A DNA stretch of 64,000 nt. Source: Saprospirales bacterium. Its GTDB lineage: Bacteria > Bacteroidota > Bacteroidia > Chitinophagales > Saprospiraceae. The stretch lies in contig JADJYG010000026.1 of the NCBI GenBank assembly GCA_016719895.1, forward strand, positions 11,001-75,000. The letters are read 5' to 3'. A program made the position numbers and the translations under genes. Under the pieces are notes generated by a model that saw only the letters and a program-made list of their open reading frames with translations, did not search any database and had not been told where the DNA came from. The first letter of the stretch is position 1. Each line of letters opens with the position of its first letter. Positions 25,480 to 33,688 of this stretch are shown here, piece by piece.

Positions 25480-26465
25480 ACGCCGGCGAGCAGTACCCGT
25501 ACGGTTTCTATTTTGCGGTCGCTGACCAATTCCAGCACGTAGGTTTTTCCTTCCAGGTTGAGGCGGGCGCCTTGCTCCGGGATGGTTTCCATGGTGGTAA
25601 CGAGGTAACCTGACAGGGTGTGGTACTCGCCCGGAGGAATATTCAGGACGGGATATTTCTCATTCAGGAAATCCACCTTGAGGCGGCCGGAAAACAAATA
25701 TTCCGTTTCGGAAAGGGGCACTTCAATAAATTCTTCCTGGTCGTGCTCGTCGTCGATGGCGCCGAACAATTGTTCGAGGGCATCTTCCAGCGTAACCAAT
25801 CCCGCCAGGCTGCCATATTCGTCCACCACACAGGCGATACTGGTTCGCGAACGGATAAATTTGTGCAGCAAGTCGTTGACGGCGATCGTCTCCGGTACGA
25901 AGGTAATCGGCAGTACGATGTCGCGGATGCGCCGGGGCTGTGTAAACAATTGTTGCACGTGTACATAGCCCAGTACTTTGTCCAGTTCGCCATCGACGAC
26001 CAGGATTCTGGAGAGGCTGCTTTCAATAAAAATCTGGCGGAGTTCTTCTACCTGGGCGCCGGCGTCGATGTACACGATTTCGGGCCGGGGAGCCATGCAA
26101 TCGTGTGCGCGCAGATCCTTGAGTTGCAGGGCGTTTTCCATCAATTCAACGGCCACTTCTTCTTCGGGGCCGGAGCCTGTGTTTTGTTGTACAAAGTACT
26201 CCAAAAGGGCCTCATCGCCATAGGGGGTAGGTTGGATAGCTTGGGAAAACAGGGCTTTTCGAAAAAAAAACAACAAAAAAAACAGGCACAAGGCCACCAC
26301 CAGCGGCGCTGCCCAGCCGCTGCCCAGCGCAAAAGCCAGCGGCGGTACCCACCACAAGGCGGCAACCACGGCCAGTGCAGTCAGCACCAGGGTTGCCGGG
26401 AGGGAGTGGCCGCCGATCTGAAGGGCTTTTTTCCATCCGGAGTACCGGGTTCGCGATTCGTCCAT
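25476..26465 (-). CDS. CNNM/CorC-type (hemolysin-family) protein with a reduced membrane domain
   Basis: A 329-residue protein with two hydrophobic helices (about 22-49 and 52-68), a CBS pair (about 118-240: CMAPRPEIVYID, RILVVDGELDKVLGYVH, TSIACVVDEYGSLAGLVTLED) and a C-terminal CorC/HlyC transporter-associated domain (about 255-329: YLFSGRLKVDFLNE, YHTLSGYLV). Normal CNNM proteins have a DUF21 domain with three or four helices; here most of it is missing. It is the third gene of a minus-strand operon (4-TM protein, lptC, this gene; gaps 11 and 32 bases). CBS domains sense nucleotides. GldE of gliding bacteria belongs to this superfamily, but I do not claim identity. Confidence 0.82.
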   Translation of the reverse strand: MDESRTRYSGWKKALQIGGHSLPATLVLTALAVVAALWWVPPLAFALGSGWAAPLVVALCLFFLLFFFRKALFSQAIQPTPYGDEALLEYFVQQNTGSGPEEEVAVELMENALQLKDLRAHDCMAPRPEIVYIDAGAQVEELRQIFIESSLSRILVVDGELDKVLGYVHVQQLFTQPRRIRDIVLPITFVPETIAVNDLLHKFIRSRTSIACVVDEYGSLAGLVTLEDALEQLFGAIDDEHDQEEFIEVPLSETEYLFSGRLKVDFLNEKYPVLNIPPGEYHTLSGYLVTTMETIPEQGARLNLEGKTYVLELVSDRKIETVRVLLAGV

Positions 26466-26497
26466 GTTGGTATTTGTTTTGCTGCCCCCGCTGCTGC

Positions 26498-27082
26498 CTA
26501 TTGCGCCGCCTTATCCAGTTGTTCTGCTTTGATGGTACCTTTCGGTACGGTTATTTTCCAAAAGGAAAAATCCTGATTGGCTTCCAGGCCAAATCCATAA
26601 ATCACTTCGCCGGGTTTGGTCACTTTGACGAATTTTTCCGTACTGACCATTTCACTTTTTTCATTCCAGATCAGCTCTTCCGTTTCGAGCTGCTCCTGTT
26701 CCACGGTTGTCAACACGACACTGTCGCGGGCAATGACGAGCCCTTTTTCCTGCTGGCGTATGGCGAATTTCGCCGTCAGGGTACTGCGCACGCGCAGTTG
26801 CGGGGTTAGAAATTCGACTTTTATACCGTCCGGAAATTCCTGGCGCGGGTTTTCGCGATCGACAAAATTGTGCAGGGTCGGCGCCGTCACCCGCACGCGC
26901 ACGATGGCACTGTCGGAATATAAAATTTCCACGTCACGGCCTACTTCGATTTGGGTATCTTCCGGGCTGTACAGCTGCTCGTCGCTCTGGTGGGCAGCGT
27001 CGCAAGCGATCAAACTTGCAAGAAAACCTGCGGTCAGTACGAAATACCACCTGGGGCGTAATCGTCGGGAAATGTCGTCCAT
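26498..27082 (-). CDS. lptC: LPS export ABC transporter periplasmic protein LptC
   Basis: LptC forms the periplasmic link between the LptBFG transporter and the LptA bridge that moves LPS to the outer membrane. The 194-residue protein starts at ATG 27082 with a lipoprotein-like signal (FLASLIAC, Cys27) and contains the LptC/OstA-like beta-jellyroll with AEFLTPQLRVRSTLTAKFA-type repeats and the SEMVSTEKFVKVTKPGEVIYGFGLEAN segment near the C-terminus, which is very typical. The open frame continues upstream of this start for hundreds of codons, but only as antisense of the FemAB-like gene. It is co-transcribed with the 4-TM gene upstream and the CNNM-like gene downstream. Confidence 0.9.
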   Translation of the reverse strand: MDDISRRLRPRWYFVLTAGFLASLIACDAAHQSDEQLYSPEDTQIEVGRDVEILYSDSAIVRVRVTAPTLHNFVDRENPRQEFPDGIKVEFLTPQLRVRSTLTAKFAIRQQEKGLVIARDSVVLTTVEQEQLETEELIWNEKSEMVSTEKFVKVTKPGEVIYGFGLEANQDFSFWKITVPKGTIKAEQLDKAAQ

Positions 27083-27093
27083 AAGGGTGCTTT

Positions 27094-27600
27094 TCAGGAA
27101 ATAAGTTGCCGAAATCCATACCGGAATACCAACAGCAGGCCCACGACAATAAGCAGCAGGTATTGCACCGGTACCCGTACAAATGCTATAAGGTGGGTGC
27201 GATCGAGCAAATACATCAGGACGAATACCGCACCGATCGTCATCATCAGGCTGGACAGTTTGTCGAATCCCGGAATTTGTTCGAAGCGGGCATTGCGGCG
27301 GATGATGCCCAGGGTCAGCACCATGGAAAGGACGGGCGCCACCTGTGTGAGCATGTTGGTATTGAGGATACTGCCCCCGCGTTCGAACAGAAACAGGTAC
27401 ACGCTGAGCGCAATGGAAAATATTCCCGGTATACACACGGCATAAATGACAAGGGCGTGCAGATATTTCCAGGGCGATTGATTCCCGTCGCCCCGGCTCA
27501 TCCAGCCGGCCAGCAGGGCGATCAGTGGAAGCACGAGAAAGTAGCCCACAATAGCTTGCGGGTGTTCGCCCAGGTAGTCGAAAAATTCGCGTAGCGTCAT
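27094..27600 (-). CDS. Conserved 4-TM membrane protein
   Basis: A 168-residue protein with four hydrophobic helices (near 17-35, 47-70, 85-102 and 110-160 as two). The chosen ATG at 27600 gives MTLREFFDYLGEHP. An arginine pair with acidic residues (IIRRNARFEQIPGFDKLSSLM) lies in the loop between helices 3 and 4. I do not know the family function. It starts the operon with lptC (11-base gap), which suggests an envelope role. Divergent from the FemAB-like gene. Confidence 0.75.
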   Translation of the reverse strand: MTLREFFDYLGEHPQAIVGYFLVLPLIALLAGWMSRGDGNQSPWKYLHALVIYAVCIPGIFSIALSVYLFLFERGGSILNTNMLTQVAPVLSMVLTLGIIRRNARFEQIPGFDKLSSLMMTIGAVFVLMYLLDRTHLIAFVRVPVQYLLLIVVGLLLVFRYGFRQLIS

Positions 27601-27638
27601 GCGTATCGGGTAAAATTGGCCGGACGTTGGCCGGGTTG

Positions 27639-27646
27639 TATATTTG
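27639..27646 (+). promoter_or_regulatory. -7 element of the FemAB-like gene
   Basis: TATATTTG is a perfect TAnnTTTG with a TTG at 27616-27618 (spacing 20 bases), the best complete promoter in the window. It is 22 bases upstream of the ATG at 27668. Its TTG (27644-27646) is in frame and could be misread as a start. Confidence 0.7.
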
Positions 27647-27667
27647 ATGGGCAAATGTACCGCATCT

Positions 27668-28594
27668 ATGCCGGGCAGCAAAGAACGCTATACGGAATTC
27701 TGCCAAACCACCTACGTACCCCTGCACCTGCAACCCTGGTGGCTCGACGCAGTGTGTCAGCCCGGGGGGTGGGAGGCTGCTTATGCGTGCAATGCCCACG
27801 GCGCCGGTGTGCTGCCCTATTGTCGGCGGGGCTTGCCGCTGATCCAACAGCCGGCCCTGACGGCCTATGGCGGCCCCTGGTGGCACCTTGCCGGTGGTTT
27901 GCCTCCGTACAAACGGCTTGCCATCGAGCACCGCTTGCTGGCCGGGTTGATCGTACAATTGCCCCGGGTGTTTTTTTTTCACCAGACGTTTCGCCCGGAA
28001 ATCCGGAACATCCTGCCCTTTTATTGGGCTGGTTTTCAACAAACGGTTCGTTATACGTATATGCTGCCAGCCACCGGCAATTTGGCCGGCTTGTATGCCG
28101 GATTGAAAAACACCCTGCGCACCGATTTGCGACACGCCGAACAGGGCCTGGAGCTGGCGCCAGCCGACGACGCCGGCATTTTTTTTCAACTGAACAAACA
28201 GTCGTATGCGCGTAAAGGGCTGCGCCAGCCCTTTACTCCGGAAGCGTTCGATCGCCTGCATGCAGCGCTCCGGCTCCGGGGGCAGGCGGCGGGTTTTGTG
28301 GCTGTTGACCGCCGGAGCCGAATACCACAGGCCGGACTTTTCCTCGCCTTCGACGACCGCCAGGCATCGGTGCTGCTGGCGGGCCTCGACCCGGCCTCCC
28401 GAAATCCCGGCGCCCTGCACAGCCTTTACTGGCAGGCGATTCGGTTTTGTTCGGAACGCGGCCTGGCGCTGGATTTTGAAGGCAGTATGGAGCCCGGCAT
28501 CGAACGCGTTTTCCGGGCATTCGGCGGGCAGCTCACCCCCTACTTCCGGGTCTGGCGAATGGGAAACAAATGGCTGAACGCCTTGTACCGGTAA
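27668..28594 (+). CDS. FemAB-like GNAT-fold acyl/aminoacyl transferase
   Basis: A 308-residue protein of the peptidoglycan interpeptide-bridge/FemAB (Acetyltransferase_6) superfamily, which transfers aminoacyl or acyl groups to amines. Visible marks are TYVPLHLQPWWLDAV near the N-terminus, the KNTLRTDLRHAEQ helix, and the C-terminal ALDFEGSMEPGIERVFRAFGG, conserved across these proteins. The start ATG 27668 follows a complete promoter. It is divergent from the lptC operon and convergent with the GbsR-like regulator (14 bases). The natural substrate is not known; in Bacteroidota such proteins often act on exopolysaccharide or wall precursors. Confidence 0.78.
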   Translation: MPGSKERYTEFCQTTYVPLHLQPWWLDAVCQPGGWEAAYACNAHGAGVLPYCRRGLPLIQQPALTAYGGPWWHLAGGLPPYKRLAIEHRLLAGLIVQLPRVFFFHQTFRPEIRNILPFYWAGFQQTVRYTYMLPATGNLAGLYAGLKNTLRTDLRHAEQGLELAPADDAGIFFQLNKQSYARKGLRQPFTPEAFDRLHAALRLRGQAAGFVAVDRRSRIPQAGLFLAFDDRQASVLLAGLDPASRNPGALHSLYWQAIRFCSERGLALDFEGSMEPGIERVFRAFGGQLTPYFRVWRMGNKWLNALYR

Positions 28595-28608
28595 CCGTAT
28601 GTTGAAGT

Positions 28609-29109
28609 TTAGCGGACCATCCGGAAAAAAATATTGGAAAACCAGGTTGAATCTGCCCGGATCAGCGTATCGAGAGTTTGGTTGGCTTTTTGCGACAACA
28701 TCCGGAGGTCTTTTACCACATTGCAGAAGGATTCTGATTCCGGGCACTTGGCTTCTACACCGGCTACGTCGTCGAGCACTTTGAGCATGGGCTCGAGTTC
28801 TTTCTTTTTGCGGTGAATAATGATCTGCCGCACCACCGTCCACATATCTTTCTCTGCGTAGAAATATTCTTTGCGCTCCCCCGATTTTAGCTGTTTATGC
28901 ACCAGCCCCCAGTCGATCAGGGCGCGCAGGTTCATATTGGTATTTCCCCGGGAAATAGAGAGGCCTTCCATAACCTCGTCAGCGGTCAGCGGTTCATGCG
29001 CAAGGAGTAACAAGGCGTGCACCTGGGCCATCGTCCGGTTAATACCCCAGTCGCTGGCCATTTTGCCCCATGATTCGATGAACTTTTGTTTGCCTTCCTG
29101 GATATCCAT
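28609..29109 (-). CDS. GbsR/MarR-family transcriptional regulator
   Basis: A 166-residue winged-helix regulator. The N-terminal MDIQEGKQKFIESWGKMASDWGINRTMAQVHALLLL and the DNA-recognition region LSISRGNTNMNLRALIDWGLV near 51-72 match GbsR-type repressors, followed by the wing SGERKEYFYAEKD and a helical dimerisation tail. GbsR proteins commonly control osmolyte or envelope-stress genes. Nothing in the immediate neighbourhood makes its target obvious; the divergent LRR gene (208-base gap) is a candidate. Confidence 0.87.
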   Translation of the reverse strand: MDIQEGKQKFIESWGKMASDWGINRTMAQVHALLLLAHEPLTADEVMEGLSISRGNTNMNLRALIDWGLVHKQLKSGERKEYFYAEKDMWTVVRQIIIHRKKKELEPMLKVLDDVAGVEAKCPESESFCNVVKDLRMLSQKANQTLDTLIRADSTWFSNIFFRMVR

Positions 29110-29317
29110 ACGTGCGCAAATAGGTTTAGGTACGTCATTTTAGTATGCCCTTTCATTAAATGCCATTTGAAGCGATTTTGTTTTCAAAAAAAAATGAAAA
29201 TTGCGCGGGCAGCTTGTTTCCGCGCTCCCAAAACAATTGGGTTAACTTTATCCGCGGAAAAACGTTGATTCCATTACCGGCAATTTGCCGCTGGTGCGTT
29301 TCATTTATTCAAACGAC

Positions 29318-30355
29318 ATGCCGCAGCCTGAAATTTATTTGGAAACGGACAGTAGTGGAACATATACCAACCAAATCACGCGGTTATTGCGCGATACGGA
29401 GGCGGATAATATTCCGTTGCTGCTCGGGCTTGTGGAAGGTGGTGGCGCCAACCGCCGGCTGCTGGGCTATCTTTTTGGCATTGCCGTTTTCCATGCGTCA
29501 AGGGAGGTTTCCGGCCGGGCGATGGCCCTGCTTCAGCGCCATGCTGCCGAACCGACGATCCGCCAGGCACAAAAATTGCGCGAAACAGCGGCTTACCATT
29601 ACGACGAAGCGGAATACTTCAGCCGCTATCAGAGCGAAGAGATTGATTTGTTTGACTTGTTATTGGCCAGTAAGATGTGCCAGTGGCACCGCGACCGGTC
29701 CGGAAATGGCAGCAATGCCTTGGCGGCTTTTCAAACGCTCAACCTGCGCCGCCTGGAGGTAAACACGCTCTCGCCCGCCCTGGCCACCCTGCAGTTTCTG
29801 CGGTTTATTGCCCTGCCAGGGCATAAAGATTTTGACCTGCCGGCTGCTATTCCGCTCCTGCTACAGCTCCCGCTGGAAATCATAATCATCGAAAATATCC
29901 GTGCAGAGGCGTTCCCGGTCGAGCTTTTTGCTTTGCCTAGCTTGGAAACGCTTATCCTTCGAAAGGGTAATTTGCGACCGCGGTATCCTATGACCGTCCC
30001 CGATGGCGGGCCCCATGGCAGCCTATCGCTGGAAAAGCTGATCCTCGAGGGCTATCCCATTTCAGGTGAAGAACGGTTGGGGCCTTTTCCGCGTTTGCGG
30101 GAGGCTATCCTTCAGCGTTGCAACCTCACGCGGCTGGACTTTTTAGAGCAATCCAGGAAATTGGAGCGCCTGAATGTCCGCTTTAATCAACTCGAGGTTC
30201 TGCCAGATTTTTTAGCTGCCTGTACCCAACTTCGCTCACTGGAGCTGAGCAACAACCCATTCCGGCGGATCGAGCTCGATCTGGAACAATTGCAACAGCT
30301 GGAAGAGCTGGAAATTAAGATGCAAACCCGGCTGCCTGGAAATTTCCGGGTGTGA
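29318..30355 (+). CDS. Leucine-rich-repeat protein
   Basis: A 345-residue cytoplasmic protein (no signal peptide). An N-terminal helical region (about 1-125) with no known motif precedes five or six degenerate LRRs: FPVELFALPSLETLILRKG, SLSLEKLILEGYPI, FPRLREAILQRCNLTRLDFL, KLERLNVRFNQLEVLPDFL, QLRSLELSNNPFRRIELDL. Such modular proteins usually bind other proteins. I chose the ATG at 29318; a TTG at 29285 is in frame but lies in a possible promoter. It is divergent from the GbsR-type regulator. Function unknown. Confidence 0.75.
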   Translation: MPQPEIYLETDSSGTYTNQITRLLRDTEADNIPLLLGLVEGGGANRRLLGYLFGIAVFHASREVSGRAMALLQRHAAEPTIRQAQKLRETAAYHYDEAEYFSRYQSEEIDLFDLLLASKMCQWHRDRSGNGSNALAAFQTLNLRRLEVNTLSPALATLQFLRFIALPGHKDFDLPAAIPLLLQLPLEIIIIENIRAEAFPVELFALPSLETLILRKGNLRPRYPMTVPDGGPHGSLSLEKLILEGYPISGEERLGPFPRLREAILQRCNLTRLDFLEQSRKLERLNVRFNQLEVLPDFLAACTQLRSLELSNNPFRRIELDLEQLQQLEELEIKMQTRLPGNFRV

Positions 30356-30450
30356 CAACCACCGGAAGGTTTCGGGTGGGTGTAAATAATCTTTGACAAA
30401 CTGGGTGTGAACAGTAGGAAACCGCGACAATGCCCCAGGAAAGGCATAAC

Positions 30451-30488
30451 AAAAAAAAGCCGCCGAAACACTTACGTGTCCAGCGGCT
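30451..30488 (-). terminator. Intrinsic terminator-like hairpin (minus strand)
   Basis: On the minus strand the stem AGCCGC/GCGGCT with an inner ACAC/GTGT pairing is followed by eight T residues (30458-30451). No coding gene ends just before it; the HAD gene stops about 220 bases upstream. It therefore fits the end of a short transcript starting near 30635. Confidence 0.65.
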
Positions 30489-30635
30489 AATAAACCCCAA
30501 AAAACCAAATGAAAACTATTCTTAAAAACAGCCAAAAGGCTGCAGATGTTGCTATTGAACGGTCAAAATTACGTCAGGAAAAAATATCAATCAATACTTT
30601 GGAAGAATTCTTTTTCGGGACGCTCAATTGATTGT
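30452..30635 (-). ncRNA. Candidate small RNA between orphan promoter and terminator
   Basis: A perfect TATATTTG -7 element (30648-30641) is followed about 180 bases later by an intrinsic terminator. The interval has no credible minus-strand reading frame. This is the layout of a small RNA of about 180 nt. I do not recognise it as 6S, tmRNA, SRP or RNase P RNA. An alternative is that the plus strand is functional (the small ORF at 30509-30631). Confidence 0.35.
30509..30631 (+). CDS. Possible 40-residue small protein
   Basis: Begins MKTILKNSQKAADVAIERSK and ends EEFFFGTLN; it is basic at the N-terminus, amphipathic in the middle and aromatic at the end. The start codon lies in an AT-rich AAACCAAATG context, a common initiation context in this phylum, 20 bases after a hairpin. 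No promoter of good quality is visible upstream on this strand. It may be a real small protein or a chance frame opposite a small RNA. Confidence 0.35.
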   Translation: MKTILKNSQKAADVAIERSKLRQEKISINTLEEFFFGTLN

Positions 30636-30640
30636 GACCA

Positions 30641-30648
30641 CAAATATA
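30641..30648 (-). promoter_or_regulatory. Orphan -7 element on the minus strand
   Basis: The minus strand reads TATATTTG, a perfect TAnnTTTG, with a TTG 21 bases upstream (30672-30670). It points away from the HAD gene stop toward the hairpin terminator. Confidence 0.55.
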
Positions 30649-30710
30649 CGGCGCCGTTTTTCAATCGTGCAAGTTAACAAGACAATTGTTTTTCACATCG
30701 GTAAAAAATA

Positions 30711-31382
30711 CTATAAAATCCCGTGTTTGTTCAATAATTTGCCTAGTTCAGTGGCGTTTTCGGCGATAAAATCAGCGCCTTCGGCCAGTAAGGCGTCGGC
30801 ATGGCCGGCAGTAACATGGGTAGCTCCAAGGAAGCCGATCACGGGCAAACCGGCGGATTTGGCGGCCTGAACGCCTACGGGGCTGTCTTCCACCACCAAT
30901 ACTTCGGCCGGCGGGAGTTGGAGCGTTTCCAGGGCATATTGGTATACATCGGGAAAGGGTTTGGGGCGCCGGACCTGTTCGGCCGAAAAGATATGCCCGT
31001 CGAGCGCACGCAAGAGCCGGACCCGCCGGAGGCTTCGTTCGACATGGCGTATGCTTCCGTTGGAAACCATACTTTTCGGGGTTTGCAGGCGGCGAAACAA
31101 GCCGTACATGCCCGGTACCACCCGCAGTTCGCTTTCAAACAGGCGAATATGTTCCTGCCGGGCGCGTTCGAGCAGGTCATCCGCTTCCCGGAGGCCAAAT
31201 TCTTCGGCCAGGATACCCATAATATCGCGCAGGGTAAGGCCGGGAAACCGCTGGCAGTACTCCTTTTCCGTCAATTGCAGCCCTTGCGCGGCCAGCATTT
31301 GCAGCATCGAACGCACTGCAATGACTTCGGAATCGACAATGGTACCGTCATTATCGAATAAAAGGTGTTTGACCGTCGGCAT
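30711..31382 (-). CDS. HAD-superfamily hydrolase (phosphatase/phosphoglucomutase-like)
   Basis: A 223-residue HAD subfamily IA enzyme. Motif I is FDNDGTIVDSE at 9-19 with nucleophile Asp10 and acid Asp12; motif II is VSNGS near 107-111; Lys and motif III are in RPKPFPDVY; motif IV is VVEDSPVGVQAA near 160-171. A helical cap lies between residues 18 and 85. It resembles beta-phosphoglucomutase and 2-deoxyglucose-6-phosphatase-like enzymes. Substrate unknown. Followed on the same strand by the orphan promoter and hairpin. Confidence 0.88.
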   Translation of the reverse strand: MPTVKHLLFDNDGTIVDSEVIAVRSMLQMLAAQGLQLTEKEYCQRFPGLTLRDIMGILAEEFGLREADDLLERARQEHIRLFESELRVVPGMYGLFRRLQTPKSMVSNGSIRHVERSLRRVRLLRALDGHIFSAEQVRRPKPFPDVYQYALETLQLPPAEVLVVEDSPVGVQAAKSAGLPVIGFLGATHVTAGHADALLAEGADFIAENATELGKLLNKHGIL

Positions 31383-31424
31383 ATACAGCGCTGAACAAGA
31401 AACGGCGGCTAAAGTTGAAAGTAT

Positions 31425-33472
31425 TTATTGCTTTACAAAAGTATGGAACCAGACTTGCCGGTCGCCGGTCAGGCGGAGCAGGTAGATGCCTGGCGGTAGT
31501 TGGTGGACCGGGATTTCGAGGCCGGGTGATCCGGCCGGGCATTTACCCTGGCGCTGGCAGCGGCCGGCGGTGTCGTAAATGCCCCAATCCATATCGGTTG
31601 CCGGCGGCGATGCAGTCCAGGCGAGTTGTATCTGCACAAAAGCGGGCGAAGGGAAAACCCGGAAAGGGGTATTCAGGTGAAATTCAACCCGGCGAACGGC
31701 GCTGAAGGCCGGCTGGCCATCGTAGTCTACCTGCCGGAGGCGGTAATAGTTGGCGCCGGTTAAGGGCGCATTATCCCAGAAATCGTAATTCCGGATGGTT
31801 CGCGACGTACCGGCGCCGCTGAGGCGTCCGATTTCTTCGTAACCAACACCGTCGGCGCTGCGCTCCACGGCAAAATAGTGGTTGTTGGTTTCGGAAGCGG
31901 TCGACCATTGCAGCAGGGCCTGGCGTTGAATGGCGCGGGCCTGGAAATCGCGGAGCTCGACGGGCAGGTTCGTGCCCGATCCAACGGCAAAGGGAGATAA
32001 GGCGGTGAAGCCGCTGCGGCTGCGGGTATACGGGTTCGACCCCGAAGCGGCGCCGGGCGCGTCTCCGTTCCAGCCAGCGCCCGTGTGGCGCGAACAACCG
32101 CAAGGTGGCTGGTGTTCCAGGTGGGGGTGGTCGCTGCCTCGGCGACAGTTTCCTCCACAAACCGATCCACCACGCGGTTGGAAAGGCGGCCTGTGTACCG
32201 TTCAGCAGAACATCGTCCGTAACCCGGACGGAGAAGATATCGCTGGCGCCGGCATTCGGTCAATATTGCAGGATTGAGGTGCTGTTTCCGACGGATAGTT
32301 TACGGGCGTCGCCTCGCCGTCTGAAAAACGCGCCGGTGTTATTAGTCCCGGGGGAAGCGGAAGAGCCGCCAGGGGGCGCGCCGGGTTGACGGTCATATTG
32401 AACGTTGAGCAAAGCATGATACCATTCACCAAATCCAGGGTGCCGTTGGCACTGGTGTTTCCTTCCAGATTTTTTTGCCCACCGCCGGATATCGTAATAT
32501 TATGATAAGAAAAACTCTCTTCCACGATTTGCGTACTGGCGCCGGCATAGTCCACCGTGGAGCCGGTAAGGAAGCTAAAAGTATTCAATGATACCGACAA
32601 GCTGGCAAAAACCACCGCGGATATACTTCCGGTGACCTGAAGCAAGCCGCCGTTCTGAACAGGCGGGGGCGCCGGGGGGGGGGCCGCCCCGGCCCGGGGG
32701 GGGGGCGAGCGCGCCCCAAAAGGGGGGGGGGGGGGGGGGGGAGGACAAAATGTTGCCGCCGGGGGGGGGCTGTGGTCGCATACAGATCTCTGCCCACGTC
32801 CAGGGTGCCGTTAATGGTGAACGTACCGTCGGCCCAGGAGCTGTTTGTGCCGTCGATGCCGTCGATCGATACGTCGCTGCTGGTAACGGTTACCGTCTTG
32901 CCAGTATTAATAGTTACGTTGAATGATTTTGCCGTTGTGCCGATACCATTGTAGTAAAAAGCTGCGGTTGAAGCCCAGCTGAGGGTGATATCTATATCTA
33001 TGGTCAGGTTCGTAACCAGGGAGACGCCGGCATCGTCGTGGTCTTTTCTTAACCGGGAGAGTTGCACCGTGCCGTTACCGGAAAACAAACAAGACGGCCC
33101 GTTGACGTCGATGCTCATCCCGTTGTCGGGGCCTCCTAATGTGCCATCGACGTTCAGATCGGTTCCGTATACATTAATGTAGCGGTTTGTACTGGAAGAG
33201 GTTGAAGATAACAGGGTGCCATCTACCGTCAGGTTATGCACGTCGTAATTGCCTACGCTATTTATAGTTACCGTATGGCCGCTTTGCACCACAATATTAA
33301 TTGCCGGATCATCCGGAATGCTGCCTGGCGCCGTTCCTGCACCGCCTGGATCGGTATTCCAATTAGACAAGGTTTCCCAGTTGCCGGTGCCTTGGGAATA
33401 ATAGGTTTGGGCGGGAAGACCCGGTAAAGAACAGACCAGAGCGAAAAAGAGCGCTATGTAAATCAACTTCAT
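31425..33472 (-). pseudogene. T9SS-cargo protein, interrupted (probably by sequence error)
   Basis: Pieces of one secreted protein are spread over three frames. The N-terminal part (33472 to about 32775) starts with a signal peptide (MKLIYIALFFALVCSLPGLP) and reads as a beta-helix-like adhesin (HTVTINSVGNYDVHNLTVDG, and similar strands). A G-homopolymer block follows at 32663-32770. Then fragments NTFSFLTGSTVDYAG..., PPGGSSASPGTNNTGAFF, SDIFSVRVTDDVLLNGT, NRVVDRFVEETVAEA and CSRHTGAGWNGD...YTRSRSGFTALSPFAVG appear in changing frames, with a TGA at 32262-32260. The last part (from 31868) ends with a type A T9SS sorting domain (FRVFPSPAFVQIQ...LPPGIYLLRL). The sorting end is intact and neighbours are clean, so error is likelier than decay. 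Confidence 0.75.
32663..32770. repeat. G-homopolymer tract
   Basis: Runs of 10 (32674-32683), 10 (32696-32705), 20 (32722-32741) and about 9 (32761-32769) G residues, separated by short GC-rich stretches. No coding sense exists across it. It interrupts a T9SS gene. Long G runs are a known artefact of some short-read chemistries. Confidence 0.85.
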
Positions 33473-33633
33473 AAACCAACGTTTTGTGTGGTATAATATC
33501 CGGTTTTTAATGAAAGCGGGTTGCTGCCAACCCACAAAATTACCGACGGGTGTCAAGCTCCAGGAGCGCATAAAGTTTCAGATAATAAGCCACGCGCCAT
33601 ATTTTTTGTAAAAACTTCAGCTGCCAAACGGTG

Positions 33634-33660
33634 AAAAATTGCTGAAATGGAGCAATTTTT
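33634..33660. repeat. Perfect 10-bp inverted repeat
   Basis: AAAAATTGCT-GAAATGG-AGCAATTTTT. It lies between two divergent genes (starts at 33472 and 33689), 28 bases before the barrel gene, so it cannot be a normal terminator for either. It may be an operator. Confidence 0.6.
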
Positions 33661-33688
33661 ACCGGTCAATTTCCAAGTCCGGTACAAC

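Larger units (their letters stand above)
30356..30710. other. 355-base gene-poor stretch with hairpin, small ORF and orphan promoter
   Basis: No ordinary gene lies here. The stretch holds a strong hairpin (30458-30488), a 40-codon plus-strand frame starting right after it (30509-30631), and on the minus strand a perfect -7 element (30648-30641) with the hairpin about 150-180 bases downstream, followed by eight T residues. These are listed separately. The remaining sequence is AT-rich, unlike its GC-rich surroundings. Confidence 0.6.

Noticed and set aside
27083..28843. Upstream in-frame extension of lptC by almost 590 codons
   Set aside because: It runs antisense through the 4-TM gene region and the FemAB-like gene. 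The LptC family length and signal peptide fix the start at 27082.
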